From: Ganoderma boninense
Lineage: Eukaryota > Basidiomycota > Agaricomycetes > Polyporales > Polyporaceae
Length of the DNA: 64,000 bases
Reading direction: 5' to 3'
Assembly (NCBI GenBank): GCA_002900995.3
Contig: CM035304.1
Span: 4,914,134 to 4,978,133, forward strand
Of the stretch, positions 1 to 12,269 are shown piece after piece. Under the pieces are notes generated by a model. It was not told the DNA's origin, did not search any database, and was given only the letters and a program-made list of their open reading frames with translations. The position numbers and the translations under genes are program-made. The first letter of the stretch is position 1. Every line of letters starts with the position of its first letter.

Positions 1-3000
1 ACGGATATTTCGCTTTGAATAGGTTTTACCAAGGCCAGATGTCCTCCAACAACAGGGCGGGCATAGTTGTTCGAGGGATCAGCCTGAGTACCAGCGATGG
101 TGTCATACCAGTCGCTCAGTGGTAGGTTATTCTTCTCATCCGCAGCGTACTTCACGACTGCACTGATAATCTGGTCACGGACATCGTTTCTTGTGGTTGT
201 TGCAGCCGTCCAGATCGACCAGTCTGAACAACACAGGGAGAGCACGTAAATAAGGCTTGAATGTGGCCAAGAGGTGACTCGGAGGCCTACCAGACTTCGT
301 GTAAGTGTGTCGGGTGTCCAGGATCAGCCCATAAGTCTCTGTTCAGTGTGTCCAGCAAAAGAGTAAATGCATCAATTATACTGAACTCCTACCGGTCTTC
401 CCGTTATACCAATTCGTTTCTGGAACCCACCCTCGATGTTAGCCGAAGTAGAGGAGAGGCGAAACGCAAGAACTTACGCATGTCATACACTGTACTTGGG
501 AATACATTGGTCCCCAAGAGTTTGTCGGCATACAAATTGTACGTCATGCCCCAGCTGTCGAATCAACCGATGTGAGAACCAAGCAGGTCGCATGCCCAGC
601 TTTTTTGGAAAGCCACAAACCTATCACTATCGCCATACTTCCAAGCAGGCTCATCAGTACCACTACGCCTAAAATGAAAATGTTGGAGAATACAAATGGA
701 CATACCGAAAGGGTAAGATGCGAGCCAGCACTGGAGGTCGCAAATTGTTGCCACTGCTTGACATACGACGCGGCAACCGCCTGCACAAACGTTTGGTCAC
801 GCTGTCGAACGCGGAGAAGGCGAAAATTTTGCATACGCTGTAATTGGTGTACCTTCCCGTGTCTCCCGTTGCCCTCGCAATCTCAGCCATCGCCTGTATC
901 CCGACAATGCCCTTGATGGCAAGATTGGTCTGGTTCGCCAGCGGCCCTGCGAAGACGTCTGTGCTGAGTTGATTCTCAGGGATCAAGGAGTCCGCAATGA
1001 GGAATTGAGTCCACTGATCAAGGATTGAGAACTGCAGCCAGAGATGGAGAGGACTGTTAGCACAAAAAGTTTTTGCGAAGTTTTAGAACAGATATTTACA
1101 TAAGTTTTGAGCCAAGCTAAATCGTCTGTCCGTTGTGCGTAGCTGAGGGCCATGATGACCATGTTGCCGCTCTCTGTTAAAACACAGACATGAGCAAATG
1201 ATCGGATGATAGTTGAACACGGATTGGTACCTTCTAACGGCATCTTCGTGTCCAACCCTGCAGATTTTTGTGAGCGATGCTTTTCAGCGGAATTTACTTC
1301 AGAGTTCCTGTTTACCATCATTGTGGCCCGTCGCATTCGGATAGTGCGATCCTAAAAAATCCCAGATATTAGGACATTATGAAATGCAAATCAAGCTGCC
1401 CAGCGAACCCATGTCATGAACACACCAGCGATTGGGGTACTGGCCAGAAGTCTGGTATTGGAGGAGCGGCATGATCAACGACTTCCCGATGGTTGCGTTC
1501 GTATACAGGAAGAGAGGCCACGAGGGGTAGATGACATCTACAGTGTTAACACTCTGTTGCAACCGTCAGCGTTGGACCACGAATGAACGGGTAGACGTCA
1601 CAACGCACGGCATCTCTCATTTCTATCATACACAAATGAAAGAAGCATTAGTGAAAGCTAGCCAGTGAAATGGGTAAGGGAGTGACGCACGTTTCATAAA
1701 CGTGAGCACATCCGACGTGTCGAACGATCCGTCGGCATGTTGGGGAACCGTTATTTCGATGGCACCAAACGTTTGCCGAACGGATAGCGCAACTAGTGAG
1801 GCGTAGTCGGAAGAAACGAGATTCGCATCCTTGCTGACCGCGCTGTCGAATTGATTGGCTCTGGTGATAGCATTGTCGTAGTCCCCCAAGAACGTTAAAA
1901 TCTGGAACGACAATCGTAAGCAAGATCGGATACTGGATGGTTCCGTCAAGAGGATACAGACCGCATCAGCCATCGTCGAGAAACGAGTCCAAAAGTACGG
2001 GCTTTGGACCTGTCGTCCATTGTTGAGTGTGATGTACTGCACGGCGTTCTTGCGTGAGTGCCCGACGGAGTATACTACGGGAGGTGCCGACTTGGTGACA
2101 GCCCCAAAGTCGTGAGCGAAGGCGAATATCGGCCAGTTGTCTGATGTGGGACGAAAATTTGTGTCTTGGGTGTTCGCAAGGGCGCCATTCTTGATGAACA
2201 ATGCACGGACAACAATGTCCTGGCCAGTTTGATACGTTGTCCCGGCAACCTGTCGTCGTAGACGTCGTCAGCTCGGAGACTCTGAATGGCTCCGGTGATG
2301 TTCAACGTACATTCAATGTTGAATGATACACAGCCCCGTCTGTGCGACATCTTGTAAAAAGATCGATTGCCTTAGGGACGATGAGACAGACCTTGAATTC
2401 GGTCGTTGACCTCAGAGAATGCGATCGGGTTCGCGATTTGGACTTGATGAGTTATGACATCGGTACTTCCCGTCGTGGTCCAGTTGATGAGAGGATTGCT
2501 CGTCCCAGTAACCCACTCCCCACTGATGTCAACATAGACTTGGACTTCGTGCGATTTCCCGTCATTCGATGCCGCCGAAATGGAGTAGTACGACAAGGGT
2601 AGGGATTGGTTGACGAAGTCATCAGGCTGGATATGGGCGATGAGATTTGAAACACTGAAAAAATAATACTGCCCACACCTCTACAGGGCTAAGGAATGTG
2701 ATAGTGAGATCTACTGGGCCTGCTGTCATGACGAATACACTCTGGGTGGACGTCCACTGAAAATCTGGTCAGTGTAAATGCGATCAATGAACAAGAATTC
2801 ACAAGCTCACCTGCAAGCTCTTTTGAGTGGCCTTGCTGAATGTTACATTGGGCACCGACGGCGATCCCATCCAGACATATGCTGACCCATCGACCTTCGC
2901 AAAGCCTGCCCAACCCAGGATGCTCTGATGGCTTGTGAGATAGAATTCGAGGTTGTACCACGAGGGCTGGAATAACTCACACTTCCTGTCCAAAACTGGG

Positions 3001-3166
3001 GCCAAATGTCGTTGAGCGCGTTTCCAGCACCTTGGGGGAGCCATGCCGAAAGGTATGGTGATCGTACGGCGAGCGGAACAGCCGCGGGCGTAAAAGGCGT
3101 CACAGACCAGGTAGTCGCGCCGACACCAAAAGCCAAAGCAGCCAGAGCAAAAGCTACGGAGCGCAT
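1..3166 (-). CDS. GtaA-like secreted glutaminase (3' end beyond window)
   Basis: Seen: minus-strand exons read in order from ATG 3166. The N-terminus is a signal peptide (about 18 residues ending GVGAT), followed by PLAVRSPYLSAWLP, WPQFW and ILGWAGFAKVDG. Later exons give DVQVY-type beta-strand text near 2500, SPYFWTRFSTMADA near 1990, FLGDYDNAI near 1890, IYPSWPLFLYTNATIG near 1520, SGNMVIMALSYAQ near 1160 and VVGGHLALVKP at about 60-20. Known: this order matches the fungal GtaA glutaminase family (DUF4964, DUF5127, DUF4965, DUF1793), extracellular enzymes that hydrolyse L-glutamine to glutamate. Introns are about 50-60 nt. The extreme C-terminus lies left of base 1. No frame break was noticed, but not every splice junction was checked. 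Substrate is inferred from family; in basidiomycetes such proteins are often annotated only as DUF1793 proteins. Confidence 0.87.
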
Positions 3167-4494
3167 CGCAATCGCAGACCCAGCAGAGACTGGGTGTGAG
3201 GCGTTGTCAAGGAGGATGAGGGCAACTCACCTGAGCCAGTGGGATATATGAGAGGCCATCGAATGATTGTGATGGGAACAGCTCTACCACCCTGTTCAAC
3301 CCTTTCCTCGTCATACGTCTGAGAAGTGGCAGGTTGAGGCTATCATTATCATGTTAACGTTTCATCAAAAGACGCGCCGAAGAGTGGCTCCCGCACACCT
3401 TCTCACTGCCCTACAGCCGCCACCTTGAGACCGCGACAACTTACAAGGACGTAGGAAGTTGTGATAGGTGATAGCCACCTGCCACTGGAATCGCGACATC
3501 GCTGATTCGCTCCCGCGTAGAGTCCCGGGCGTTTTGCGGAAGGTCACGGTTCCTTTAGCCCCACACTCCTATATGCGATGAGTTGTAGGGTTTTAAACCT
3601 CGTGTGGAGAGTAATCAACAAGGTGAGTCCCCCTATATTAGAAAACAAAATCAGAGCAGGGCGCCGTGTAAACGTCGGAAACAATAGACGAGCGTTCACG
3701 AGGACGCTGGCGTACCTGTGCATGGCCGCTTCGGCGGGGGACTGAGAACACCGAGAACATTGATCCTTCTCCTTCGTGACCTTCGATCTGTCAATATGCG
3801 TATCGCTTCCGCGACTCGACAGGATTGAAAACTCACCAATATGATCCCTTACTCGGGCCCGCCCAGCACAGGTCACCGCTCATCCGGGATACGACGGTGT
3901 TCCTAAGGCCCTCTTAACCCACGAGGCTGACCAACTCAAGCCACTCCGCATCCACAAAAGCCGCCAGCCAGACTATTTCCCTCTTAACTCTCTTCTGACT
4001 GGCGGCCTCCATCGCTACCACGTCACCGTGTGTGGTATCGGGAGTGGGACGTTAGCAGGATTGAAGACCAAATAGTACCATGGAAAATAAGGGGAGCCTA
4101 TAGAATGCAGGAACTTCTTGGGAGGCATTCGGTGTCGTGGGGTTCATTTGCTCGAATGCGCAAGGGAAACGAGTCAGAATCCAATCAATTCGACGTGCAG
4201 ACTCCAGAGTTGACCTCCAGGCGACGAGTTTGCCTGTACCGTCACGATGAAGCAAGTGTAAGCACACAGAGCGGCCTGAGTTTCGGGGCTTGCGATGAGA
4301 AGGATGCGGTGTTAAATTACCAGTAAGAAGAGCATTCAGCCATGAATGAGACGAGCAACGTGTAAGGAGGAGCAGGTCCGAAGCAAAAGAAAGAAGCGTG
4401 CTGCGTCAGGCGTCTAAATTACCTTTCTGAGCGCTTCTGAGCGTTCATGTTCAACGGCGCTTACCACTCATCGAAACTTGACTCCAGCTGCGAT
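3167..4494. other. intergenic stretch without a supported gene
   Basis: Head-to-head gap between the glutaminase start (3166, minus) and JIP5 (4495, plus), so it should hold both promoters. Open frames inside (for example 3544-3876 minus and 4030-4326 plus) show no family resemblance and no consistent splice structure. I see nothing else. Confidence 0.5.
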
Positions 4495-6157
4495 ATGCCA
4501 GACATTCCTGTTGATGCGCAGATATTTGACCTCGCTTTCCATCCAGAAAGACCCCTTGTGACAACTGGACTTCTTACTGGTCATGTTACGGCTTTCGGCT
4601 ACGATGAGCAAGGCAACTATGAGGAGAAGTTTTCCATTCGGCCATCCAAAAAGTCTTGTCGAACGCTGGCTATGAGTCAAGACGGCTCTAATCTATGGGC
4701 AGCAGGAAAGGCTAAGGCCATCCAGTACGTATGAATACGACTTCAGCGCGACGCATTTTCTTGACCTGCCATTCGAATGCTAGTGTGGTCGACGTAGGCT
4801 CTGGGGAGATTGTTGAGACCCGGTCTGCCGCCCATGAGTGAGTCCCTGTTCGCAGTATCGTACGGTGAGGACGTCTCTCTGACCATGGCAGTGTCCGCAA
4901 GTGCCCCCATCAACCGAATGAAGCGACTGCGCCCCCAATTGTTCGTGTCGGGAGACGATGACGGCGTAATCAAGGTCAGTATTATGCCATGCCAATGCGA
5001 ACGCGCACCTCATCCTGATCCTTGACACGAAGCTATGGGATCCTCGAAGTCAAGACGCCGTACGCAAGTACACGCATCATTTCGACTTCATCTCCGACTT
5101 CATGTGGCTGGAAGACAAAAAGCATCTCGTCGCGACCAGGTACGAACCCCCTCCTGCCATGCTGTTAGGGGGAAGCTCATGTCCATTCAGCGGCGACGGC
5201 ACGCTCTCAGTGATGGACATCAGGTCCAAGAAAACGGAGCCGGTGGCTCAATCAGAAGACCAGGAAGACGAGCTGCTGTCGATCCTACCTATCAAAGGGT
5301 ACGCGTGCCAGCATCTAGCCTTTATAGTCACGTATGCGTTGGAGGCTGATTTTCCTGCACAGCGGACAAAAGATCGTCGTGGGGACCCAGTTGGGCATTC
5401 TCTCTGTATTCAATCGCAAAAGCGGCTGGGGAGATTGCGTCGACCGCATACCCGGGTACGCCTCTCCTGTCCTTTGGTTTAGCACTCTCGTTCCGTACAT
5501 TGACCAGGCCTCCCCCATGGTTTTACTAGACACCCCCAGTCCATCGACGCGCTCTGCGCGATACCTTCGCGCTACCCGAATGCCCAGTCTACGATCCTTA
5601 CGGGCTCCTCTGACGGGCTGCTCCGCGCTGTGCAGCTCTTCCCGACAAAGCTACTCGGGGTCGTCGCCGACCACGGCGAGTTCCCTATTGAACGCATCGC
5701 GGTCGATATGAACGGGGAGGGACGATGGGTCGGAAGCGTGGGACACGAGGAGGTGCTCAAACTGACGGACCTGCAGGAGGTATTCGAAGACGACGGTGAC
5801 GAGGATGACGAAGAGGATGAGGGGCAGGGGGAGGAGGGCGAAGAGCAGTCCGGAAGTGATGCGGATGGGGATGAGGATGAGGATACCGACGGGGAGGTTC
5901 AGAATGGCTCGGACAACGGGCTCAAGGCGAAAGTGAAGCCGTCGAAGGGAAAGAGCAGGGAAAAGGACGAAGAGGACAGTGGTGCGGAAGACAGCGATGT
6001 GGACGAGGATAAGGAGGATTCGGATGGAGAGGAGGAAGCGGAATTGGAGCCAAGGAAAAGGAAGCGGAAGAAAGAGAAGGACCCGATGCAAGCCGTAAAG
6101 CGGCGGAAGGGAAAGAACGAGGTGGAGGCAGAGCCTGCTTTCTTTGCCGACCTCTGA
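4495..6157 (+). CDS. JIP5: WD repeat protein JIP5 (WDR55 homologue)
   Basis: Seen: spliced frame starting MPDIPVDAQIFDLAFHP at 4495; an in-frame ATG 16 codons upstream (4447) is less likely because the family starts at MPDIPVDAQ. Exons 1 and 2 are 4495-4724 and 4784-4837, then APINRMKRLRPQLF, SGDDDGVIK, LWDPRSQDAVRKY, DFISDFMW, SGDGTLSVMDIR, GQKIVVGTQLGILSVF, SIDALCAIP, ILTGSSDGLLRAVQ and GHEEVLKLTDL. From about 5780 comes a long acidic then basic low-complexity tail (EDDGDEDDEEDEG, PRKRKRKKEK) ending FFADL at 6157. Known: JIP5/WDR55 is a nucleolar WD40 beta-propeller needed for 60S subunit and rRNA maturation; the acidic/basic tail is usual for fungal orthologues. The gene looks intact, with about seven exons and short introns. 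Confidence 0.93.
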
Positions 6158-6884
6158 ATGCTCGTACGTACGAACACTTGTTGAGAGATATAAGACGACT
6201 CAATTACGTTCCTACTAAGCAGGCAAATCTAGTCAATGCAATTGACAGATGAGCTCATGTCCTCAGTCTCCAATCCGACTGCTGGCTAACACGGAAGAAC
6301 TTTTCATCATCTAGCGGCGGTTACATCTCCCAAAGCATTTATCATCCGTGCTGAGTGCGCGTTCTCTGGTCTTTCCCCTCGACAGCCGATATATCATGTT
6401 CACGGCTCGTTGAGGCTCGGAGATGGTCAAAGTCCGGCACCTTCACCTTGGCGGATCCACCGTGAGGACACTGTGAAACTGACAGTTGTGTTCGGTTGAC
6501 GGAGTGAGGCAAGTCTTGTAGTCATCTCCCGCTTCATCAACCCGTTGGAGGGTTGCACACGCCACGACATAAATGCACGGACGGTCAATATACGACGTAG
6601 CGTATCTCATAGACTTAAAAACATGTATACAACGTCCACCCTGGACGGACCTATGCGGTTCGGCACCGTGCGCACGAGGAATCTAAGGCGTATTGCCAAC
6701 AATTCCTACGCCGAACGCCATCAAAATCGACACATGCAGAATGCGTATACGACACACGACGGCGGAGTGAGACGGCCACGAGCTCGCGAAAGGTCGCCGA
6801 GGAGGGCGCTCGGGTCGGATCATGCTTCCAGCAGCAGTGGCCAAGCCCCGACGCCCCCGACGTAACGGCCTCTTGCATACCACC
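6158..6884. promoter_or_regulatory. intergenic, probable promoter of the aldehyde dehydrogenase
   Basis: 727 nt between two plus-strand genes, so it contains the JIP5 3' end and the next promoter. No gene is supported: overlapping open frames at 6545-6865 (+) and 6651-7087 (-) only extend the real first exon or run opposite it. No defined site could be named. Confidence 0.4.
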
Positions 6885-8936
6885 ATGATCACCCGACGCG
6901 CTCTCTCCTCGCTGCGACATGCCCCCCTTGCCCGCGGCCTGTCCTCGAGGGCCTCTACGGTCCTCTCCGCGTTGGACATCCGAGCGGAAACCGAGCTGCC
7001 TGGCGTGTTTGACGGCGAATGGACAGGGTCTGGTGACCTCCTCGAGAGCGTGTGCCCAACGACTGGGGAGGTCCTCGCCCGCGTCAAGTCGGTGAGTGTG
7101 CTGTATGTGCGCAGTGTGGGTTGGGCATCGTACTCAGTCGGACGTAGGCATCGCCGGCAGAAGTAGAGCGAGCCCTGGAGAGGTCGAGGGAGGCGTACAA
7201 GGTCGTTCGAAGCGTCCCTGCGCCGAAACGCGGTGAAATATTGCGGCAGATCCGCGAAGCGCTGGCGGTCAAGGTGTGCCTTCGCGTTTCTCTTTCGACC
7301 ACCATCACTGCAGAGCTGCCCTCATGGAGGTGCATGCGCATTTTCTAGAGAGATTCTCTTGGTGCACTTGTTTCGCTGGAGATGGGGAAGATCCGTACAG
7401 AGGGTGAAGGAGAGGTGCAGGAGTTCATTGACATCGTGAGTCCTCTGCTGCTCTTTGTGGTCCGGCTTGGTCGAGCAAGGAACTAGGCGGACTATGGAGT
7501 CGGACTGTCTCGTATGATGAACGGCCGACTGGTCGCGTCGGAGCGTCCGGGCCACAGCATTCTTGAAGGTACGCATATAGCCTGCCGGAAGGTGTCCAAC
7601 ATCTCATCCATCGGTGTCTCAGTCCCCAACCCTCTCGGAGTCGTTGCTGTTTTGTCGGCATTCAATTTCCCCGTTGCTGTCTACGGCTGGTGCGTCAAAC
7701 TCCAGGTTGTCCTACTTAATGAAGCTCAGCGTGGGCCACAGGAACCTCGCCCTCTCGTTCGCGGCAGGAAACGCGACAGTGTGGAAACCTGCGCCAAGCA
7801 CCCCACTCTGCTCCATCGCAGTGACGAAGATCATTGCTGCAGTGCTAGAGAAGAACGGCATCCCCGGCGCGGCTGCAGGTCTCGTCGTCGGTGGAAAGGC
7901 GGTTGGCGAGTCCGTTGTCGGCAGCTCCGATGTCGACATGGTTTCCTTCACCGGCAGCGAGGCTGTCGGTCGTGAGGTCGGGAAGGTCGTGCAAGGCCGC
8001 TTCGGCAAGGTTCTGCTGGAGCTCGGTGGGAATAACGGTGCGCACTGCTCTGTCCCTGTATCAATATGGAACTCGCGGGACATGGAATAACACCTCGATA
8101 ACACTCGCAGCTGCGGTCATCATGCCCGACGCCGACCTCAACCTCGCCGTCCCCGCGGTCTTCTTCGGGGCGGTGGGCACCGCTGGTCAGCGCTGCACCT
8201 CCACACGGCGGCTTTACCTCCACTCGTCCATCGTCGAGTCGTTCCTCCCCCGCCTTGACTCGCTCTACCAGTCAGTCCGCCCAGGCGACCCGCTCGACCG
8301 CGCCACGCTCCTCGGTCCTTTGCACACCCGCGCTGCAGTCGGGATCTACACCGATGCCATCGACCATCTCAAGCAGACCGGAGCGGAGATCCTCACGGGT
8401 GGCGCGCCGTACATGGACCTCGCGAGTCCGCTGGACCAGGGCAACTTCGTCATGCCGACGATCGCGATCCCGCAGGAGGTGAACGTGAAGGCGCGCGCGT
8501 GGAGCACAGAGACTTTCGCCCCCGTGCTGAACGTGGGCGTGTTCGACGAGCTCGAGCAGGCGATCGAGTGGAACAACGGCGTACCGCAGGGCCTGAGCAG
8601 CAGCCTGTGGACGCGCGACATCCGCAACGTCGGGAAGTGGATCGGGCCCGCCGGGTCCGACGCCGGGATCGTCAACGTCAATGTCGGCACGAGCGGCGCG
8701 GAGATCGGGGCTGCCTTTGGTGGCAACAAGGTGAGCGTTTTCCGCTTTGATGCACGATGGAACTTTTTCGTGGGACGTCGTTCTAACTTGTGTGTCGTCG
8801 AAAACAGAGCACGGGCTGGGGCCGCGAGTCTGGCGGCGATGCGTGGAAACAGTATGTCCGTTGGAGCGCGGCAACGCTCAACTTCTCGGACGAGGCGCCG
8901 CTCGCACAGGGCGTGCAGTTTTCGAACACGGCATGA
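6885..8936 (+). CDS. aldehyde dehydrogenase of the ALDH7/antiquitin family, mitochondrial
   Basis: Seen: start [12 protein letters not shown] at 6885, an Arg/Ser-rich amphipathic leader typical of mitochondrial import; exon 1 ends at 7091. Later exons read [66 protein letters not shown] (NAD-binding Lys), [19 protein letters not shown] (catalytic Glu), [13 protein letters not shown] (catalytic Cys), [29 protein letters not shown] and a last exon [21 protein letters not shown], ending at TGA 8936. Known: the TSGAEIG and GQRCT-TRRL wording separates ALDH7 from other ALDH families; animal and plant members oxidise alpha-aminoadipic semialdehyde in lysine breakdown. Inferred: a lysine/pipecolate catabolic or osmotic-stress role; the substrate is not shown by sequence. 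All catalytic residues are present and no disruption was seen. Confidence 0.93.
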
Positions 8937-9838
8937 CGATCTATGGGCAGTGTTTCTCCGGCCGTCATGTCCTACACCCCGGATCGATTTGTGTGCAGTG
9001 GATCGACCCATCTCGGGCATTCGTACCCTTGCAGGTGCGCCCATATCGCACGGAATTCGAACGAGGCGGCGCGCAGTGTGCGCCTCCGAGTCCATGATGC
9101 TAGTTGCAGAGGTTCCTCAGGCTAGTCTAGTGACTGAGGACTCGGACTTGTGGGAAGGAAAAGTAATCTAGTGCATCTACAATCGTCGCAATGCGCAATG
9201 CTATTGCTTCTTCGTGTGCCTGGTCCCTTTTTTTGCGCCTCCTTCTTTGCTCTACGGTATGCCACCGACGTAAGTACTTATTGTAAAGGGTAAGTATGGT
9301 GATTCGCGAAGGATGATGCAGTTGGTGGAATACCCGATCTCCTCGGAGTCCCTTACCGGCTCTCTCCTCGCTGCCATCGCCGGGCGTGACTTCACTGTCC
9401 TTTCCTCGTAACCTCGCCACTCGATGTTCGATTCCAGCTCTCCTGTAGACCTTCGCCTCATCATTGCTCAATTACTCCATGTTCGTCCTACCGGACAGAG
9501 AGAACGAAAGTAAGCACTAGTATTCCATGTTGTGAAGCGTCCGGCCTTCGGTTCATATTTGGTCCTTGGATCGTTCCAGTCGTAACGCTACTAGCAACAC
9601 CTACATATATGCGCCCAGGAGATGGCTTGGAGCTAGGCGGCGTTAGTATGGGATGGCCCGAAAGAGATAGGTGCGCTTCGTTAAGAGTTCTTTGACGCCG
9701 CGGCGGCCACTCGTCGCCCCGTCTCTTCTTGACTTCAACCTGTATCAAGTTCAAGAATTGCACTCTTCAGCCAGGTTCGTTGATCTTCTACATTTCTATA
9801 TGAGCTCCATTAAATCCATTACGCGCTGCAAGATCTTA
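8937..9838. other. intergenic stretch without a supported gene
   Basis: About 900 nt between two plus-strand genes. It should contain the terminator of the dehydrogenase and the promoter of the HET gene. Open frames here (9127-9471 minus, 9488-9763 minus) have no recognisable family and no splice pattern. In-frame codons 9671-9838 upstream of the HET start lack resemblance to the family. Confidence 0.45.
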
Positions 9839-11785
9839 ATGTGGCTCCTGAGTACCTCTCGCGCCGAGCTCCACTTTTTCCCGTCGCCGGAGAGCATCCC
9901 GCGAGGATACGCTATTTTGTCCCATGTCTGGGATCGGGAGGAGCAGACATTTCAAGACACTCAAAACCTGCGCACTAGGTGTGCTACGACTGGCGATAAT
10001 CCCCGCGATCTGGCTTCCCCAAAGGTCAAGCAGTTTTGCATCCTCGCCGAACAGCATGGCTACGATTGGGGATGGGACGACACCTGCTGCATCGACAAGA
10101 CCAGCAGCACCGAGCTATCAGAAGCGATCAACTCGATGTTTCGATATTATGCTTTGGCTGAAGTCTGCTATGCGTACCTCCGAGACGTCTGGCGCAACCC
10201 GGACGGAGGCATCGATCCTGACGCCTTCAAGGCTAGCGTCTGGCATACGCGTGGCTGGACGTTGCAGGAGCTTATCGCCCCCGAAGCCGTGGTGTTTCTC
10301 TCCGCCGACTGGGAGGTGATGGGTTCGAAGGCGGATCTTGCGACTCTTCTGCAAGAGGCCACGAACATCCCTGCGAGCGTGCTTTCATTGGAGATGGAGG
10401 TCGCGGACATCAGTGTCGCCGCTCGCATGTCATGGGCCGCGAAGCGAAGGACGACTAGGGTCGAGGACGAGGCTTACTGCCTGCTCGGCATCTTCGGGAT
10501 CAACATGCCCACCTTGTATGGCGAGGGCCTGAAAGCGTTCCGACGACTGCAAGAGGAAATCTTGAAGCAGTCCGTTGACACTTCCATCTTTGCCTGGGGC
10601 GGTCTCCATCCTGCGCCGGGATCTGAGCGCGATACTCGCGACGTGGTACATTGCCAGGTCCAAGAGGCTTTCCCGTTAGCTCCCTCTCCTTCTGCCTTCC
10701 ATAGTTGCAGGAATCGGAGCTTCGTGCCGCCCTATCGACAGGATATTCCTCTCTGGCGTGATCGCCAACCTTCTATAGCATCAGTGGTACGCATGCATTC
10801 CCAGTCTTGCCATTGTCAGTTTGTTCAACTCGTTTTAAAGGTCCGTACGTTCCTTATGGATCCCGAGAGTACCATGCGGTCATCCAGACAGCCTGCGTTG
10901 AGGGAGTCCGTTGGTATACCCACCTTCACAATCACGTCTTACGGTATACTCGCGCATGTCCCCATTCTCGAGGTCTTCCACTGGTCAGTCATCGTCTTAT
11001 ACTGTAGTGATGGCGAACAACACCTAGGTCTTCCTATCATGCGCTGTCCTGATCCCCCCGACGCTGAACGCCCGCTGTACCACGTCAGCTGCTACTTTCC
11101 CCGAGGTGCCTACCACCGTTCCGTGGGTCGTCTGATGGGTCTGGGTCGTAATGTGAAAGACCTTCGCCTCAACGGAATCCCGGGCATCCCTGAATGGAAA
11201 TCCATCTACCTCGCCCACTACCATCCTCCCACCCCACCGACCAGGGTCCTCGTCGATCGAGGTATCTCCGCTCCCTTCCGCATCCCTCGGTGGCACATCC
11301 GCGACTTACAGCAGCAGTCGAGGGTCCGGCTTCTAGAGGTCGAACACTTCGGTCTAGAGGTCCCATGGTCTGGCTCGCATTCAGCTGCGTTCATCTTCGA
11401 GTACTACGCGCATCCTAGCGTCCCAGACATGTTATCAAAGCGCTTCTACATGTACCTGGGCCTCTGTGCAGCCTCACTCAATCACTTGGATGACGCTCCC
11501 TCCGTCCCTGGTCCGCATTGGGCGACGATACGATCGCCCGCACCTGCAGGCCTCGAACACATACACTCGTGCGCCGAGGATCACGTTCGCGATTGGGCGA
11601 ACAGTACGAAACGGTTCGTGCTTTGGAACGGGATGTTTGAGGTCGCGCTGCGCTTTACGGCGTGCCCACTGAACCCCTCCGGGACCCTGATCGTGAACGT
11701 CGAGTTCACAAAGGACCCCTTCTCATCAGCCGAGGCTGCGACCCAGTTGAGCGACTACCTCGAGGGACTCGTTCTGGAATCATGA
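9839..11785 (+). CDS. HET-domain protein (heterokaryon incompatibility), intronless
   Basis: Seen: one uninterrupted 648-codon frame. I chose ATG 9839 (MWLLSTSRAELHFF) over the upstream in-frame ATG 9671 because MWLLST..AELHFF is the usual family N-terminus. HET-domain motifs follow in order: GYAILSHVW (about residues 23-31), TFQD, CILAEQHGYDWGWDDTCCID, SSTELSEAINSMFRYY, CYAYLRD, WHTRGWTLQELIAP, VVFLSADW, YCLLGIFGINMPTLYGEG and RLQEEILKQS.DTSIFAWG. The remaining 350 or so residues are unrecognised. Known: HET domains trigger regulated cell death in ascomycete vegetative incompatibility; basidiomycetes carry many HET genes of unknown role. Lack of introns contrasts with every neighbour and could reflect retroposition or lineage style. 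It lies 484 nt upstream of the first helical-protein gene, same strand. Confidence 0.92.
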   Translation: MWLLSTSRAELHFFPSPESIPRGYAILSHVWDREEQTFQDTQNLRTRCATTGDNPRDLASPKVKQFCILAEQHGYDWGWDDTCCIDKTSSTELSEAINSMFRYYALAEVCYAYLRDVWRNPDGGIDPDAFKASVWHTRGWTLQELIAPEAVVFLSADWEVMGSKADLATLLQEATNIPASVLSLEMEVADISVAARMSWAAKRRTTRVEDEAYCLLGIFGINMPTLYGEGLKAFRRLQEEILKQSVDTSIFAWGGLHPAPGSERDTRDVVHCQVQEAFPLAPSPSAFHSCRNRSFVPPYRQDIPLWRDRQPSIASVVRMHSQSCHCQFVQLVLKVRTFLMDPESTMRSSRQPALRESVGIPTFTITSYGILAHVPILEVFHWSVIVLYCSDGEQHLGLPIMRCPDPPDAERPLYHVSCYFPRGAYHRSVGRLMGLGRNVKDLRLNGIPGIPEWKSIYLAHYHPPTPPTRVLVDRGISAPFRIPRWHIRDLQQQSRVRLLEVEHFGLEVPWSGSHSAAFIFEYYAHPSVPDMLSKRFYMYLGLCAASLNHLDDAPSVPGPHWATIRSPAPAGLEHIHSCAEDHVRDWANSTKRFVLWNGMFEVALRFTACPLNPSGTLIVNVEFTKDPFSSAEAATQLSDYLEGLVLES

Positions 11786-12269
11786 TCGACTGCATTCCAT
11801 CAGGACTACGCGCCAGTGGTGGGATGGAGTGTCTGTCTTGAGGATACGATTTCATACTTCCCAATGTTTAGCTGACATTCGGCTATCGCAAGGACCTGAA
11901 TATGCAAGTTCGGAACGGTGTGAAGGAACTGTTTGAATTTATCCCTTGCACGTCTCAAGCTGATAAGGGACATCCGGAGTGGTCCATTGTCAATCACCAT
12001 GCTTCTATGGTTCACTCTTCCGAGCTAGCCAGCACTCGGCCGCACATTATGCGGATGATGCTTCCGTTCTCAACCACAATCATGGTGTCCCAGAAGGATC
12101 GTCGGCTCGCCTCCGTCTTTCTACCTTCCCAAATCCGTCCGCCACGCCTGAGGCGCAAGTTCCGTAGGACATTTACCATAGAATCGTGAAGTGTACAAAA
12201 AGCAGCGCCTTCGGCCCAAGTCGTTCGTTATCAACACCTCGCATCCAGCATCAGCCTCGATATCACATC
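11786..12269. other. intergenic gap, HET gene to helical protein A
   Basis: 484 nt with no supported gene. Presumably the HET terminator and the promoter for the gene starting at 12270. Short open frames (11902-12189 plus, 11806-12015 minus) have no family resemblance. Confidence 0.4.
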